From: Streptomyces sp. NBC_00425
GTDB taxonomy: Bacteria; Actinomycetota; Actinomycetes; Streptomycetales; Streptomycetaceae
Reading direction: 5' to 3'
Length of the DNA stretch: 64,000 bases
Assembly: GCF_036030735.1 (NCBI RefSeq)
Contig: NZ_CP107928.1
Location: 3,224,001-3,288,000, forward strand
The notes under the pieces are model-generated. The model searched no databases and was not told the origin of the DNA. It worked only from the letters and a program-made list of their open reading frames with translations. Of the stretch, positions 56,733-64,000 are shown piece by piece; the first letter of the stretch is position 1, and each line of letters opens with the position of its first letter. The position numbers and the translations under genes are program-made.

Positions 56733-56745
56733 GCCGGGGCAGCAC
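56709..56745 (+). terminator. Hairpin containing the oxidoreductase stop codon
   Basis: GTGCTGCCCCGGCT and its exact complement form a 14-base stem whose loop carries the TGA region. It is a probable terminator for the oxidoreductase gene. Confidence 0.75.
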
Positions 56746-56757
56746 GTCCCACGGGAT

Positions 56758-56795
56758 TCGAGGAGCGGGCAGCGGGGGCGGGCCCGGCTCCTCGA
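56758..56795. terminator. Second hairpin between oxidoreductase and glcP
   Basis: TCGAGGAGC and GCTCCTCGA flank a G/C-rich loop just after the first hairpin. It can terminate glcP transcription from the right. Confidence 0.65.
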
Positions 56796-56832
56796 GATCG
56801 TGGGCCCTGGCGGCGGAGGCCCTGCCGGAGCC

Positions 56833-58251
56833 TCAGCCCATTTCCTCCAGCGCCTTGCCCTTCGTCTCCTTGACGTACTTCAGGACGAACGGGATGGAGA
56901 GCGCGGCGAAGACCGTGTAGATCACGTAGGTCGCGGAGAGGTTCCAGTCGGCCAGCGACGGGAAGCTCGCGGTGATGGCCCAGTTGGCGATCCACTGCGC
57001 GGAGGCGGCCACGCCGAGGGCCGCGGCGCGGAGACGGTTGGGGAACATCTCGCCGAGGAAGACCCAGACGACGACACCCCAGGACAGGGCGAAGAAGAGG
57101 ACGAACACGTGGGCGGCGATCAGGGCGATCCAGCCCTGGGTGGCCGGCAGCTTGCCGTCGACGAGGTCGAAGGAGAACGCCCAGGCCTCGAACGCGAGGC
57201 CGACGACCATGCCGGCGGAACCGATCAGGGCCAGCGGCCTGCGGCCGACGCGGTCCACGAAGATCATCGCGATGACCGTGCCGACGATGTTGATGATCGA
57301 CGTCGTGAACGAGTAGAAGAACGAGTCGGTCGGGTCGACGCCGACCGACTGCCACAGCGTGGAGGAGTAGTAGAACGCGACGTTGATGCCGACGAACTGC
57401 TGGAAGACCGAGAGGCCGATGCCGATCCAGACGATCGGCTTGAAGAAGAAGGAACCGCCGAGCAGGTCCTTGAACGTCGACTTGTGCTCGCTCTTCATCG
57501 CGTGCTCGATCTCGGCGACGCGGGCGTCCAGGTCGACGCCTGCGCCTTCGACCTCCTCGAGGATCTCGCGGGCCCGCTCGCGCTTGCCCACGGAGATCAG
57601 GAAGCGGGGGGACTCGGGGATGGCGAAGGAGAGCAGGCCGTACAGGACGGCCGGGACCACCATGACGCCGAGCATGACCTGCCAGGCTTCCAGGCCCATG
57701 AGCTTGCCGCGCTGGTCGCCGCCCGCGGAGTTGAGCAGTCCCCAGTTGACCAGCTGCGAGATCGCGATGCCGATGACGATCGCGGCCTGCTGGAAGGAGC
57801 CGAGCCGGCCGCGGTAGGCGGGCGGGGCGACCTCCGCGATGTAGGCGGGGCCGATGACGGAGGCCATGCCGATGGCGAAGCCGCCGACGACCCGCCAGAA
57901 GGCGAAGTCCCACAGCGAGAAGGGCAGCGCCGAGCCGACGGCGCTCACCGTGAACAGCAGGGCGGCGATCTGCATGACCCGGATGCGGCCGATGCGGTCG
58001 GCGATGCGGCCGGCGGTCGCTGCGCCGACGGCGCAGCCGATCAGGGCGATCGCGATGACCTGGGCGAGGGCCGCGGAGCCGATGTCGTAGCGGTCCCGGA
58101 TGGCCTCCACGGCGCCGTTGATCACGGAGCTGTCGTAGCCGAAGAGGAATCCGCCCATCGCGGCCGCCGCCGCGATGAAGACGACGTGCCCGAGATGGTC
58201 GGGATGAGCCCTGCCGGCTCCTGACTTCTGCGCCTGCGTCGTGCTGGTCAC
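56833..58251 (-). CDS. glcP: Glucose permease GlcP (sugar porter family)
   Basis: The 472-residue protein is a major facilitator with about 12 helices and sugar-porter motifs GFLFGYDSSVINGAVEAI, GRIADRIGRIRVMQ, PESPRFLISVGKRERA, and PETKGK-like EVKGKALEEMG at the end. From memory it matches S. coelicolor GlcP, the main glucose permease, in length and start (GTG 58251). A 22-base palindrome lies just upstream. It probably answers glucose. Confidence 0.95.
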   Translation of the reverse strand: MTSTTQAQKSGAGRAHPDHLGHVVFIAAAAAMGGFLFGYDSSVINGAVEAIRDRYDIGSAALAQVIAIALIGCAVGAATAGRIADRIGRIRVMQIAALLFTVSAVGSALPFSLWDFAFWRVVGGFAIGMASVIGPAYIAEVAPPAYRGRLGSFQQAAIVIGIAISQLVNWGLLNSAGGDQRGKLMGLEAWQVMLGVMVVPAVLYGLLSFAIPESPRFLISVGKRERAREILEEVEGAGVDLDARVAEIEHAMKSEHKSTFKDLLGGSFFFKPIVWIGIGLSVFQQFVGINVAFYYSSTLWQSVGVDPTDSFFYSFTTSIINIVGTVIAMIFVDRVGRRPLALIGSAGMVVGLAFEAWAFSFDLVDGKLPATQGWIALIAAHVFVLFFALSWGVVVWVFLGEMFPNRLRAAALGVAASAQWIANWAITASFPSLADWNLSATYVIYTVFAALSIPFVLKYVKETKGKALEEMG

Positions 58252-58266
58252 GTTCAACTCCTCGAG

Positions 58267-58288
58267 CCGTCGGCAGCGCTGCCGACGG
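58267..58288. promoter_or_regulatory. Perfect 22-base palindrome upstream of glcP
   Basis: CCGTCGGCAGC and its reverse complement meet with no spacer, 16-37 bases upstream of the start. It may be an operator or a hairpin near the ribosome site. TTCAACTCTTGAA also occurs farther upstream. Confidence 0.55.
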
Positions 58289-58468
58289 GATCAGCACCTC
58301 CAGATACGTGGCATCTGAAGGTAAAAGCAACGGTGCCGAGACTATGCCTTCAAGTTTCGAAGTCAAGAGGGCCCGGCTGTGACTTTTCAGCGCCCACGTG
58401 CAGGGATTGTGTTCAACTCTTGAAGCAGAAGCGGTGGGAGCTGGATGACGGGTACCCGCTCCCGCCGG

Positions 58469-61400
58469 TCAACGCAGGCGCTGGCTGATGACCTTCGACA
58501 CACCATCGCCCTGCATGGACACGCCGTACAGCGCGTCGGCGACCTCCATCGTGCGCTTCTGGTGCGTGATCACGATCAGCTGCGAGGACTCCTGCAGCTC
58601 CTGCATGATGCGGATCAGCCGCTGCAGGTTGGTGTCGTCGAGGGCGGCCTCGACCTCGTCCATGACGTAGAACGGGCTGGGCCGCGCCTTGAAGATCGAC
58701 ACCAGCATGGCCACCGCGGTCAGCGACCGCTCGCCGCCGGAGAGCAGACTGAGCCGCTTGACCTTCTTGCCCGGGGGCCGGGCCTCCACGTCCACGCCCG
58801 TGGTGAGCATGTTGTCGGGGTCGGTCAGGATCAGCCGCCCCTCGCCGCCCGGGAACAGCCGACCGAACACGCCCTCGAACTGCCGTGCGGTGTCCCGGAA
58901 CGCCTCGGTGAAGACCTGCTCGACACGCTCGTCGACCTCCTTCACCACTTGAAGCAGGTCGGTGCGCGTCTTCTTGAGGTCCTCCAGCTGCTCGCTCAGG
59001 AACTTGTGCCGCTCCTCCAGCGCGGAGAACTCCTCCAGCGCCAGCGGGTTCACCTTGCCGAGCTGCTGGTAGGCGCGCTCGGCCGACTTCAGCCGCTTCT
59101 CCTGCTCGGCGCGCTGGAACGGCCTCGGCCGGTTGCGCGGGTCCTCCGGGTCCTCCGGCAGCACCTCGCCCTCGGCGGGCGGCGAGGGCGGCACGAGCTG
59201 ATGCGGCCCGTACTCGGAGACGAGCCCCGCGGGCTCCACGCCCAGCTCCTCCAGCGCCCTGGTCTCCAGTTGCTCGATGCGCATCCGCTTCTCGGCGCCG
59301 AGCACCTCGCCGCGGTGCACCGAGTCCGTCAGCTTGTCCAGCTCGCCCTTCAGATCGCGCCCGGCGGTGCGGGCGGCGGCCAGTTCCTGCTCCCGCCGCG
59401 CCTTGGCCGCGTCGGCGGCGACCCGCTCCGCCTCGGCCCGGCCCACGGAGACCTCGACGTGGGCGAGCAGCTGCCGCGCGCCCGAGGCCACGGCGTCCGC
59501 GACGGCCGCCTCGTGCCGCAGCCGCGCCCGCCGCTGCTCGGCACGCGCGCGTGCCTCGCGTTCCGCCCGCGCGGCCCGGTCCAGCGAGTCGGCCCGCCCG
59601 GCCAGCCCCTTGACCCGCTCCTCGTGGGTACGGACCTGAAGCCTGGCCTCCATCTCGGTCTGCCGCGCGTTGGCCCCGTCGGCGGCGAGCCGGTCCCGCA
59701 CGGCGGAGTCGGGCTCCTCCTCGGCCGGCATCTCCTCGGCGACGGCCAGCCGTTCCGCCAGTTCCTCAGCCTCTTCCACGGCCCGGTCGAGCGCCTCCTG
59801 CGCCCGCGCCGCGGCCGCCGCGGACCGCTCGGCCTCACCGGCCGCCCCCCGGGCCTGCCCGGCGAGGCGCCCGAGCTGCTGCGCCACGGCCGACTTCTCC
59901 CGGTCGGCGGCCCGCCGCCGCTCGCCCACCTCCTCGACGAACGCGGCACACGCGCGGCGACGCTCGCCGGCCGTGCGCTGTGCCTCCGTCAGCTCCGCGC
60001 AGCGCACGGCCAGCTCGTCGAGCTCGGCGGCGGCCTCGTCGACAGACGCCTGCACCTCCAGCAGGCTGGGCGCCCCGGCGGACCCGCCGTGCGCGAAGTG
60101 CGCGCCCAGCAGATCGCCCTCGGCGGTGACCGCGGTGAGGTCCGGGCGGGCGTAGACCAGCTCCTCGGCGTCCTCCAGGGTGCCCACGACCACGATCCCC
60201 CGCAGGAGCCTGCGCACGGCGGGCATGAGCTCGACGGGACCGCGCACCAGATCGGCGGCGTACGGCGGCCCGTCGGCGCGCTGCCCCTCGGGGCGCTGAA
60301 TGTGGGTGTGCTGAATGTGAGTGTGCTGAATGTCGGCGCGTTGCCCGTCGACGGGTCGGCCGTCCATGAGCCGGTCGTCGACGGGCCGGTCGTCGACGGG
60401 CCGGTCGTCGACGGGCCGGTCGTCGATGAGCCGGCCGCCGGTGCGTTCCTCGGGCACATCGCCCTTGTCACCCACGTCGCCCACGTCGCCCGCGTCACCG
60501 CCGAGGAGCAGCGCGGCGCGCCCCGCGTCCTGCTTGCGCAGCAGCCGGATGGCCTCGGCAGCCGCTGCGGGCGTCGTCACCGCGATCGCGTCCGCGGCGA
60601 CGCCGAAGGCCGCGGCGAGCGCGACCTCGTGGCCCGGCGTCACCGTCAGCAGTCCGGCCGCCGGGCCCAGCAGGCCGTGCAGGCGGTCGCGCGCGGCGAG
60701 CAGCGCGCCCGTGCCGTCCTTGCGTCGCAGCCCCAGGGCCAGGGCGTCCCGGCGGGCCAGGGTCGCGGCGCGGCTGCGTTCGGCGGCCGTGGTCGCCTCG
60801 CGGGCGTCGGCGAGGGCGGACTCCGCCTCGGCGAGCTGGCGCTTGGCGCTCTCGTGCCGTTCGGCGAGCTCGTGGTCGTCCGCGTCGAGGCCGTCGACCT
60901 CCGCCTTGAGCGCCTCGTACTCCTCCTGTGCGGCGACGGCCCGCTCCTGGGCCTCGTCGCGGGCGGCCGCGAGGCGGTCGATCTCGGCCTGCGCGGAGGC
61001 GGCGCGCGAGCGGGCGGCGTTGACCTGGCCGTTCAGCCGGGCCAGGCCCTCGCGACGGTCGGCGATGGCGCGGGCGACGTCCTTCAGCCGCCGTTCCTCG
61101 ACGGCCAGTTCCCGTTCCAGGTCCGCGCGGTGGGCGACGGTGTCGTCGAGTGCGTGCTGGGCCGCTTCGAGGGCGGCCTCCAGTTCGGCCTCCTGCTCGC
61201 GGATCCGGGCCGCCTCCCGTTCCATGTCCTCGGGGTCGCGGCCGTGCCGCTCCTCGGGGGGCGCGGAGGTGGCGCTCTTCACCCGGGCGTCGGCGAGCGA
61301 GACGGTGCCCCGGACGCGTTCGGCGAGCTGGGACAGCTCGTACCAGGTCTGCTGGGCCCGCTGGAGACGCGGAGTGAGCTGCCGGACCACGTCCTCCAGG

Positions 61401-62212
61401 AGGGCCTCGCGCTGGAGGGCCTTCCTCAGCTCCTGCTCGGCCGCCTCCTTGCGCTCCTTGAGGGCGGCCTCGTCGGCGACCTCCGTCTGCAGGGCCTCCC
61501 GCAGCCGTACCAGGTCGTCGGCGAGCAGGCGCAGCCTGGCGTCACGCAGATCGGCCTGGATGACGGCGGCGCGGCGGGCCACGGCGGCCTGCCTGCCGAG
61601 GGGTTTGAGCTGACGCCGGAGTTCGTCGGTGAGGTCCTGCACACGCGCGAGGTTGGCCTGCATCGCGTCCAGCTTGCGGAGCGCCTTCTCCTTGCGCTTG
61701 CGGTGCTTGAGGACGCCCGCGGCCTCCTCGATGAAGGCGCGGCGGCCCATGGGGTCGGCGTGCAGGACGGAGTCGAGCTGGCCCTGGCCGACGATGACGT
61801 GCATCTCGCGCCCGATGCCGGAGTCGGAGAGCAGGTCCTGGATGTCGAGCAGCCGGCAGGTGTCGCCGTTGATCTGGTACTCGCTGCCGCCGTTGCGGAA
61901 CATGATCCGCGTGATGGTGACCTCGGCGTACTCGATGGGGAGCGCCCCGTCGGAGTTGTCGATGGTCAGGGACACCTCGGCGCGGCCCAGCGGGGGGCGG
62001 CCGGTGGTGCCGGCGAAGATGACGTCCTCCATCTTGCCGCCGCGCAGCGACTTCGCGCCCTGCTCGCCCATGACCCAGCTGAGGGCGTCGACGACGTTGG
62101 ACTTGCCCGAGCCGTTCGGTCCGACGACGCACGTGATCCCCGGTTCGAACCGGAGCGTGGTCGCGGAAGCGAACGACTTGAACCCCCGGAGGGTCAGGGC
62201 CTTGAGGTGCAC
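58469..62212 (-). CDS. smc: Chromosome segregation protein SMC with hinge insertion
   Basis: The 1247-residue protein (start GTG 62212) has an N-terminal ATP-binding domain with Walker A GPNGSGKSN, long coiled coils, a hinge, and the C-terminal LSGGERSLTAVAMLVSI and VMDEVEAALDD. It condenses and segregates chromosomes with ScpA and ScpB. From memory the S. coelicolor protein is about 60 residues shorter. The difference is a low-complexity segment at about residues 571-641 in the hinge, made of RPVDD, HIQHT and GDV repeats. Everything else looks intact. Confidence 0.95.
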   Translation of the reverse strand: MHLKALTLRGFKSFASATTLRFEPGITCVVGPNGSGKSNVVDALSWVMGEQGAKSLRGGKMEDVIFAGTTGRPPLGRAEVSLTIDNSDGALPIEYAEVTITRIMFRNGGSEYQINGDTCRLLDIQDLLSDSGIGREMHVIVGQGQLDSVLHADPMGRRAFIEEAAGVLKHRKRKEKALRKLDAMQANLARVQDLTDELRRQLKPLGRQAAVARRAAVIQADLRDARLRLLADDLVRLREALQTEVADEAALKERKEAAEQELRKALQREALLEDVVRQLTPRLQRAQQTWYELSQLAERVRGTVSLADARVKSATSAPPEERHGRDPEDMEREAARIREQEAELEAALEAAQHALDDTVAHRADLERELAVEERRLKDVARAIADRREGLARLNGQVNAARSRAASAQAEIDRLAAARDEAQERAVAAQEEYEALKAEVDGLDADDHELAERHESAKRQLAEAESALADAREATTAAERSRAATLARRDALALGLRRKDGTGALLAARDRLHGLLGPAAGLLTVTPGHEVALAAAFGVAADAIAVTTPAAAAEAIRLLRKQDAGRAALLLGGDAGDVGDVGDKGDVPEERTGGRLIDDRPVDDRPVDDRPVDDRLMDGRPVDGQRADIQHTHIQHTHIQRPEGQRADGPPYAADLVRGPVELMPAVRRLLRGIVVVGTLEDAEELVYARPDLTAVTAEGDLLGAHFAHGGSAGAPSLLEVQASVDEAAAELDELAVRCAELTEAQRTAGERRRACAAFVEEVGERRRAADREKSAVAQQLGRLAGQARGAAGEAERSAAAAARAQEALDRAVEEAEELAERLAVAEEMPAEEEPDSAVRDRLAADGANARQTEMEARLQVRTHEERVKGLAGRADSLDRAARAEREARARAEQRRARLRHEAAVADAVASGARQLLAHVEVSVGRAEAERVAADAAKARREQELAAARTAGRDLKGELDKLTDSVHRGEVLGAEKRMRIEQLETRALEELGVEPAGLVSEYGPHQLVPPSPPAEGEVLPEDPEDPRNRPRPFQRAEQEKRLKSAERAYQQLGKVNPLALEEFSALEERHKFLSEQLEDLKKTRTDLLQVVKEVDERVEQVFTEAFRDTARQFEGVFGRLFPGGEGRLILTDPDNMLTTGVDVEARPPGKKVKRLSLLSGGERSLTAVAMLVSIFKARPSPFYVMDEVEAALDDTNLQRLIRIMQELQESSQLIVITHQKRTMEVADALYGVSMQGDGVSKVISQRLR
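60296..60497 (-). repeat. Three in-frame tandem-repeat arrays inside smc
   Basis: Three units of a 15-base repeat (ctgaatgtgggtgtg) lie at 60296-60340. Four units of another 15-base repeat (ccggtcgtcgacggg) lie at 60371-60430. A 9-base unit (cccacgtcg) repeats at 60471-60497. All have unit lengths divisible by three, so the frame stays open. Confidence 0.9.
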
Positions 62213-62386
62213 GGCGCTGGACTCTACCTTCCGGCGGTGTCTCACTCCATGAACCCGCGGTTTCACCCATGAACGCGCAGGGCACACCAAACGTTAAGAG
62301 ACTGAAAGGGTGCGCGGGGGAACCAATGGCGGGGGCGCGGCCGACGGGGCGGAAGCGGGGGCGCGGAAATGTGCGGAGCAAGAAAG

Positions 62387-62408
62387 AAGGGACGCCGAAG
62401 CGTCCCTT
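62387..62408 (-). terminator. Intrinsic terminator after the coiled-coil gene
   Basis: AAGGGACGC pairs perfectly with GCGTCCCTT around TTCG on the minus strand, followed by CTTTCTTGC. It lies downstream of the 67-residue gene stop (62490). Confidence 0.85.
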
Positions 62409-62489
62409 GCAAACTCTGACAACCTAGCGGTCCGACGCGGTGAGAATGAGCCGCCCGACCCCTGCGTGCTGTTGTGCAGCATGCAGCGA

Positions 62490-62693
62490 TCAGGTGAGCG
62501 CAGGCTCCGCCTGGCGTGCGTCGATGCTCTCCAGAAGCGATTCGTGAGAAGCGGCAGCCGTCAGCGCGTCGTTCTCGGCCTGGATCCGTCCGAGCTCGGA
62601 TTCCAGGTCTTGTACACGCTGCTGGAGCCGTCGCATCTCGGCGAGGAGTCGCGGGTCGGAGCCGCCGACGTAACCGAGAAGCGCCTTTGCCAT
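62490..62693 (-). CDS. Small coiled-coil protein next to smc
   Basis: The 67-residue protein starts MAKALLGYVGGSDPRLLAEM and continues RRLQQRVQDLESELGRIQAE, a clear leucine-zipper-like heptad. From memory it is a conserved Streptomyces hypothetical encoded between smc and acylphosphatase. The start (ATG 62693) is better than longer ones because the N-terminus is conserved. It has no other visible domain, so a scaffold or partner role is only a guess. A strong terminator follows. Confidence 0.78.
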   Translation of the reverse strand: MAKALLGYVGGSDPRLLAEMRRLQQRVQDLESELGRIQAENDALTAAASHESLLESIDARQAEPALT

Positions 62694-63073
62694 GATGGAT
62701 GGTCCTCCACAATGAGTGACCGACCGAAGCGGTGTGGGTCGTGAGGGATGAGCACCCGCGGTGCTTGGCAGGATCTTGTTCGTGCTGCCGTTCATCCATG
62801 CCAAACAGCTGGGGTGCGCGGGGTGCTTTCAGCGTCTCACCAAAAAGTTTGACGGTCAACACGATCACACCCCGTATTGGCGGGCGGCCCGGTGGCGCGC
62901 GGCCGGAACGGCGGCGCTGCGACTCCTGCGGGGGCCCTCGGGGCGTGGCGATCATCCTTGAGTGCGGAGCCTCCCACGACAAGCGGTTCTTGGCAATCAC
63001 CTGCCCCTTTCTGCTGGGGGCACGTGCCCGTGGCATTCCCCTCCGCTTTCACGGGGACGCCCACGGGGAGCTC
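62694..63073. promoter_or_regulatory. Intergenic region acyP / coiled-coil gene
   Basis: The 380-base gap lies upstream of the coiled-coil gene and downstream of acylphosphatase on the same strand. GGGCACGTGCCC at 63018-63029 is a perfect 12-base palindrome that could end acyP transcription weakly or act as a site. No gene is credible here. Confidence 0.35.
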
Positions 63074-63355
63074 TCAACGGATCGCGAAGCCGTCGTAACC
63101 TCCGCGCGGTGTGTCCCATATCTCGGTGACTCCGGCTACGCGTCCGGGCGTGTCGTCACCCAGAAGCCAGCCGAGCAGTTCCTCGCACCCCTCCTTGGCG
63201 CCTTCGGCGACCACCTGGACCCGGCCGTCAGCCAAATTGAGAGCAAAACCACTCAGGCCGCCGATCTCCAGCGCCTTGGCCCGCGTGAACCAGCGGAATC
63301 CCACGCCCTGGACGTGTCCGCGCACCCAGGCGACCAGCCGTACATCCTCGCTCAT
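63074..63355 (-). CDS. acyP: Acylphosphatase
   Basis: The 93-residue enzyme hydrolyses acyl phosphates. The phosphate-binding [16 protein letters not shown] carries the catalytic Arg (residue 22 region), and [13 protein letters not shown] carries the catalytic Asn. It is a small cytoplasmic single-domain protein. It is divergent from the partial gene at the window end, with an operator-like repeat between. Confidence 0.95.
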   Translation of the reverse strand: MSEDVRLVAWVRGHVQGVGFRWFTRAKALEIGGLSGFALNLADGRVQVVAEGAKEGCEELLGWLLGDDTPGRVAGVTEIWDTPRGGYDGFAIR

Positions 63356-63444
63356 GGGTGCAACCTAACCGCGCAAAGTCTCTCGGGACACTTCCTCCCC
63401 GAGCGCCATGCGGTACCGTCCCCACCCAATGATTCTCATATGAA

Positions 63445-63464
63445 ACTCACTCGATCGGGTGAGT
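63445..63464. promoter_or_regulatory. Inverted repeat in the acyP divergent region
   Basis: ACTCAC and GTGAGT flank a core containing CGATCG, with one mismatched pair. It lies between acyP (start 63355) and the gene at 63554, a suitable place for an operator. Confidence 0.5.
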
Positions 63465-63553
63465 CAGGTCGACCAGAGGGAGCAGGAGGCGCGCGTCGCC
63501 CCAGAGCTTCGGTCGACCGTTGAGAACACCGCTCGGACGAGGAAGGCAAGGAC

Positions 63554-64000
63554 ATGGGACGCCACCGACGCTCCGCCGCCGGCAGCGCCGCCAAGAGCCG
63601 CGCCACGGGGGTCACACAGACGCACGGCTCGCATGCGGACAGCCACAGGACGCAGGACGCGCACACCGAAACCCTCCCCACGATCGGCATCGCGCCGTAT
63701 CTGAACCCCGAGGCGTACGCGGACTCCGTCGCGAGAAGCCAGGAGTACCTGTACGCGGAGGGCGGCTACGCCCACGGCGACACCGCGGTGTTCGCGGGCG
63801 ACGCGTTCACCCCCGACGGCGGCGCCCGCCGGCCGGGCGCGAATCGGGCGGGTGTGGGCCGCCGCCGTAAGCGCAGGGTCGCCACGCCGGTGAAGTCCGG
63901 TCTGCTCGGCGTCTCCGCGGCGGTGGCGATCGGCACGGTCGCCGTGGCCACAGGTGTGGTGCCCGGTATCGACGGCTACCGTCTCGGGGGCGGCAGCGGC
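63554..64000 (+). CDS. Partial membrane-anchored or exported protein (N-terminal part)
   Basis: The open frame starts MGRHRRSAAG and runs off the window after 149 residues. A basic, Gly/His/Thr-rich N-terminal part (about 1-105) precedes RRRKRRVATPVKSGLLGVSA, of which AVAIGTVAVATGVVPGI is a membrane segment or signal anchor. From memory this fits a Streptomyces family whose C-terminal part is a CAP (allergen-like) domain, but that part is not visible here. Confidence 0.6.
   Translation, partial: MGRHRRSAAGSAAKSRATGVTQTHGSHADSHRTQDAHTETLPTIGIAPYLNPEAYADSVARSQEYLYAEGGYAHGDTAVFAGDAFTPDGGARRPGANRAGVGRRRKRRVATPVKSGLLGVSAAVAIGTVAVATGVVPGIDGYRLGGGSG

Noticed and set aside
60296..60497. CRISPR-like array
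   Set aside because: The units are 9-15 bases, lack spacers, stay in frame and lie inside smc.
58445..62272. Open plus-strand frame of 1275 codons opposite smc
   Set aside because: It mirrors smc and its codons follow GC bias of the real gene. It has no start or motif of its own.

Overview
The window is a GC-rich (about 72 percent by eye) actinobacterial chromosome segment. The gene content and order (smc-ftsY-nsdA-amtB/glnK/glnD-ffh, rpsP-rimM-trmD-rplS-four lepB genes, whiG, rpsB-tsf-pyrH-frr-cdsA) match, from memory, the conserved core of a Streptomyces chromosome around S. coelicolor nsdA and whiG. whiG (sporulation sigma), nsdA and GTG/TTG starts with purine-rich ribosome sites support Streptomyces. 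Most core genes lie on the minus strand, so the region reads right to left.

Left part (1-15.4 kb), accessory and signalling. It starts with a partial proline-rich protein, a deaminase of the adenosine/6-aminodeoxyfutalosine type and a glycerophosphodiester phosphodiesterase. Next come a sigma factor fused to a zinc-finger-like segment, membrane helices and an outer domain (2529-4250) with a strong G-quadruplex motif upstream, and a small membrane protein. A tightly overlapping four-gene operon (7080 down to 5015) follows: short exported protein, lipobox-bearing class F-like sortase, ECF sigma factor, single-span proline-rich membrane protein. It is preceded by an ECF-like promoter motif and is the best candidate for an undescribed system. 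Then come a putrescine/GABA-type catabolic locus (aldehyde dehydrogenase, divergent Lrp regulator, class III aminotransferase), an ABC ATPase with a degenerate signature motif and its permease, a VOC protein and an LAETG sortase substrate.

Middle part (15.6-40 kb), mostly housekeeping. A thiamine ABC transporter operon is controlled by a TPP riboswitch plus hairpin. It is followed by rlmN, cdsA, frr, pyrH, tsf, rpsB, an M23-like exported protein with an altered active site, a TetR regulator, whiG, dprA, comM, a YraN protein, a DUF2469 protein, a NUDIX hydrolase, four type I signal peptidases, rplS, trmD, rimM, a KH protein and rpsP.

Right part (40-64 kb). An orphan HExxH metallopeptidase precedes a decayed prolyl-tRNA synthetase gene with an internal deletion. 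Then come a methyltransferase, ftsH, ffh, the nitrogen operon amtB-glnK-glnD behind a GlnR-like box, nsdA, a small primase/polymerase-domain protein, ftsY, a flavin-dependent oxidoreductase, the glucose permease glcP, and smc with a repeat-derived insertion in its hinge. A 67-residue coiled-coil protein, acylphosphatase and a partial exported protein close the window. ffh and ftsY serve co-translational targeting and the signal peptidases process its products; glnD modifies GlnK, which gates AmtB. No tRNA, rRNA, CRISPR, insertion sequence or prophage was seen.
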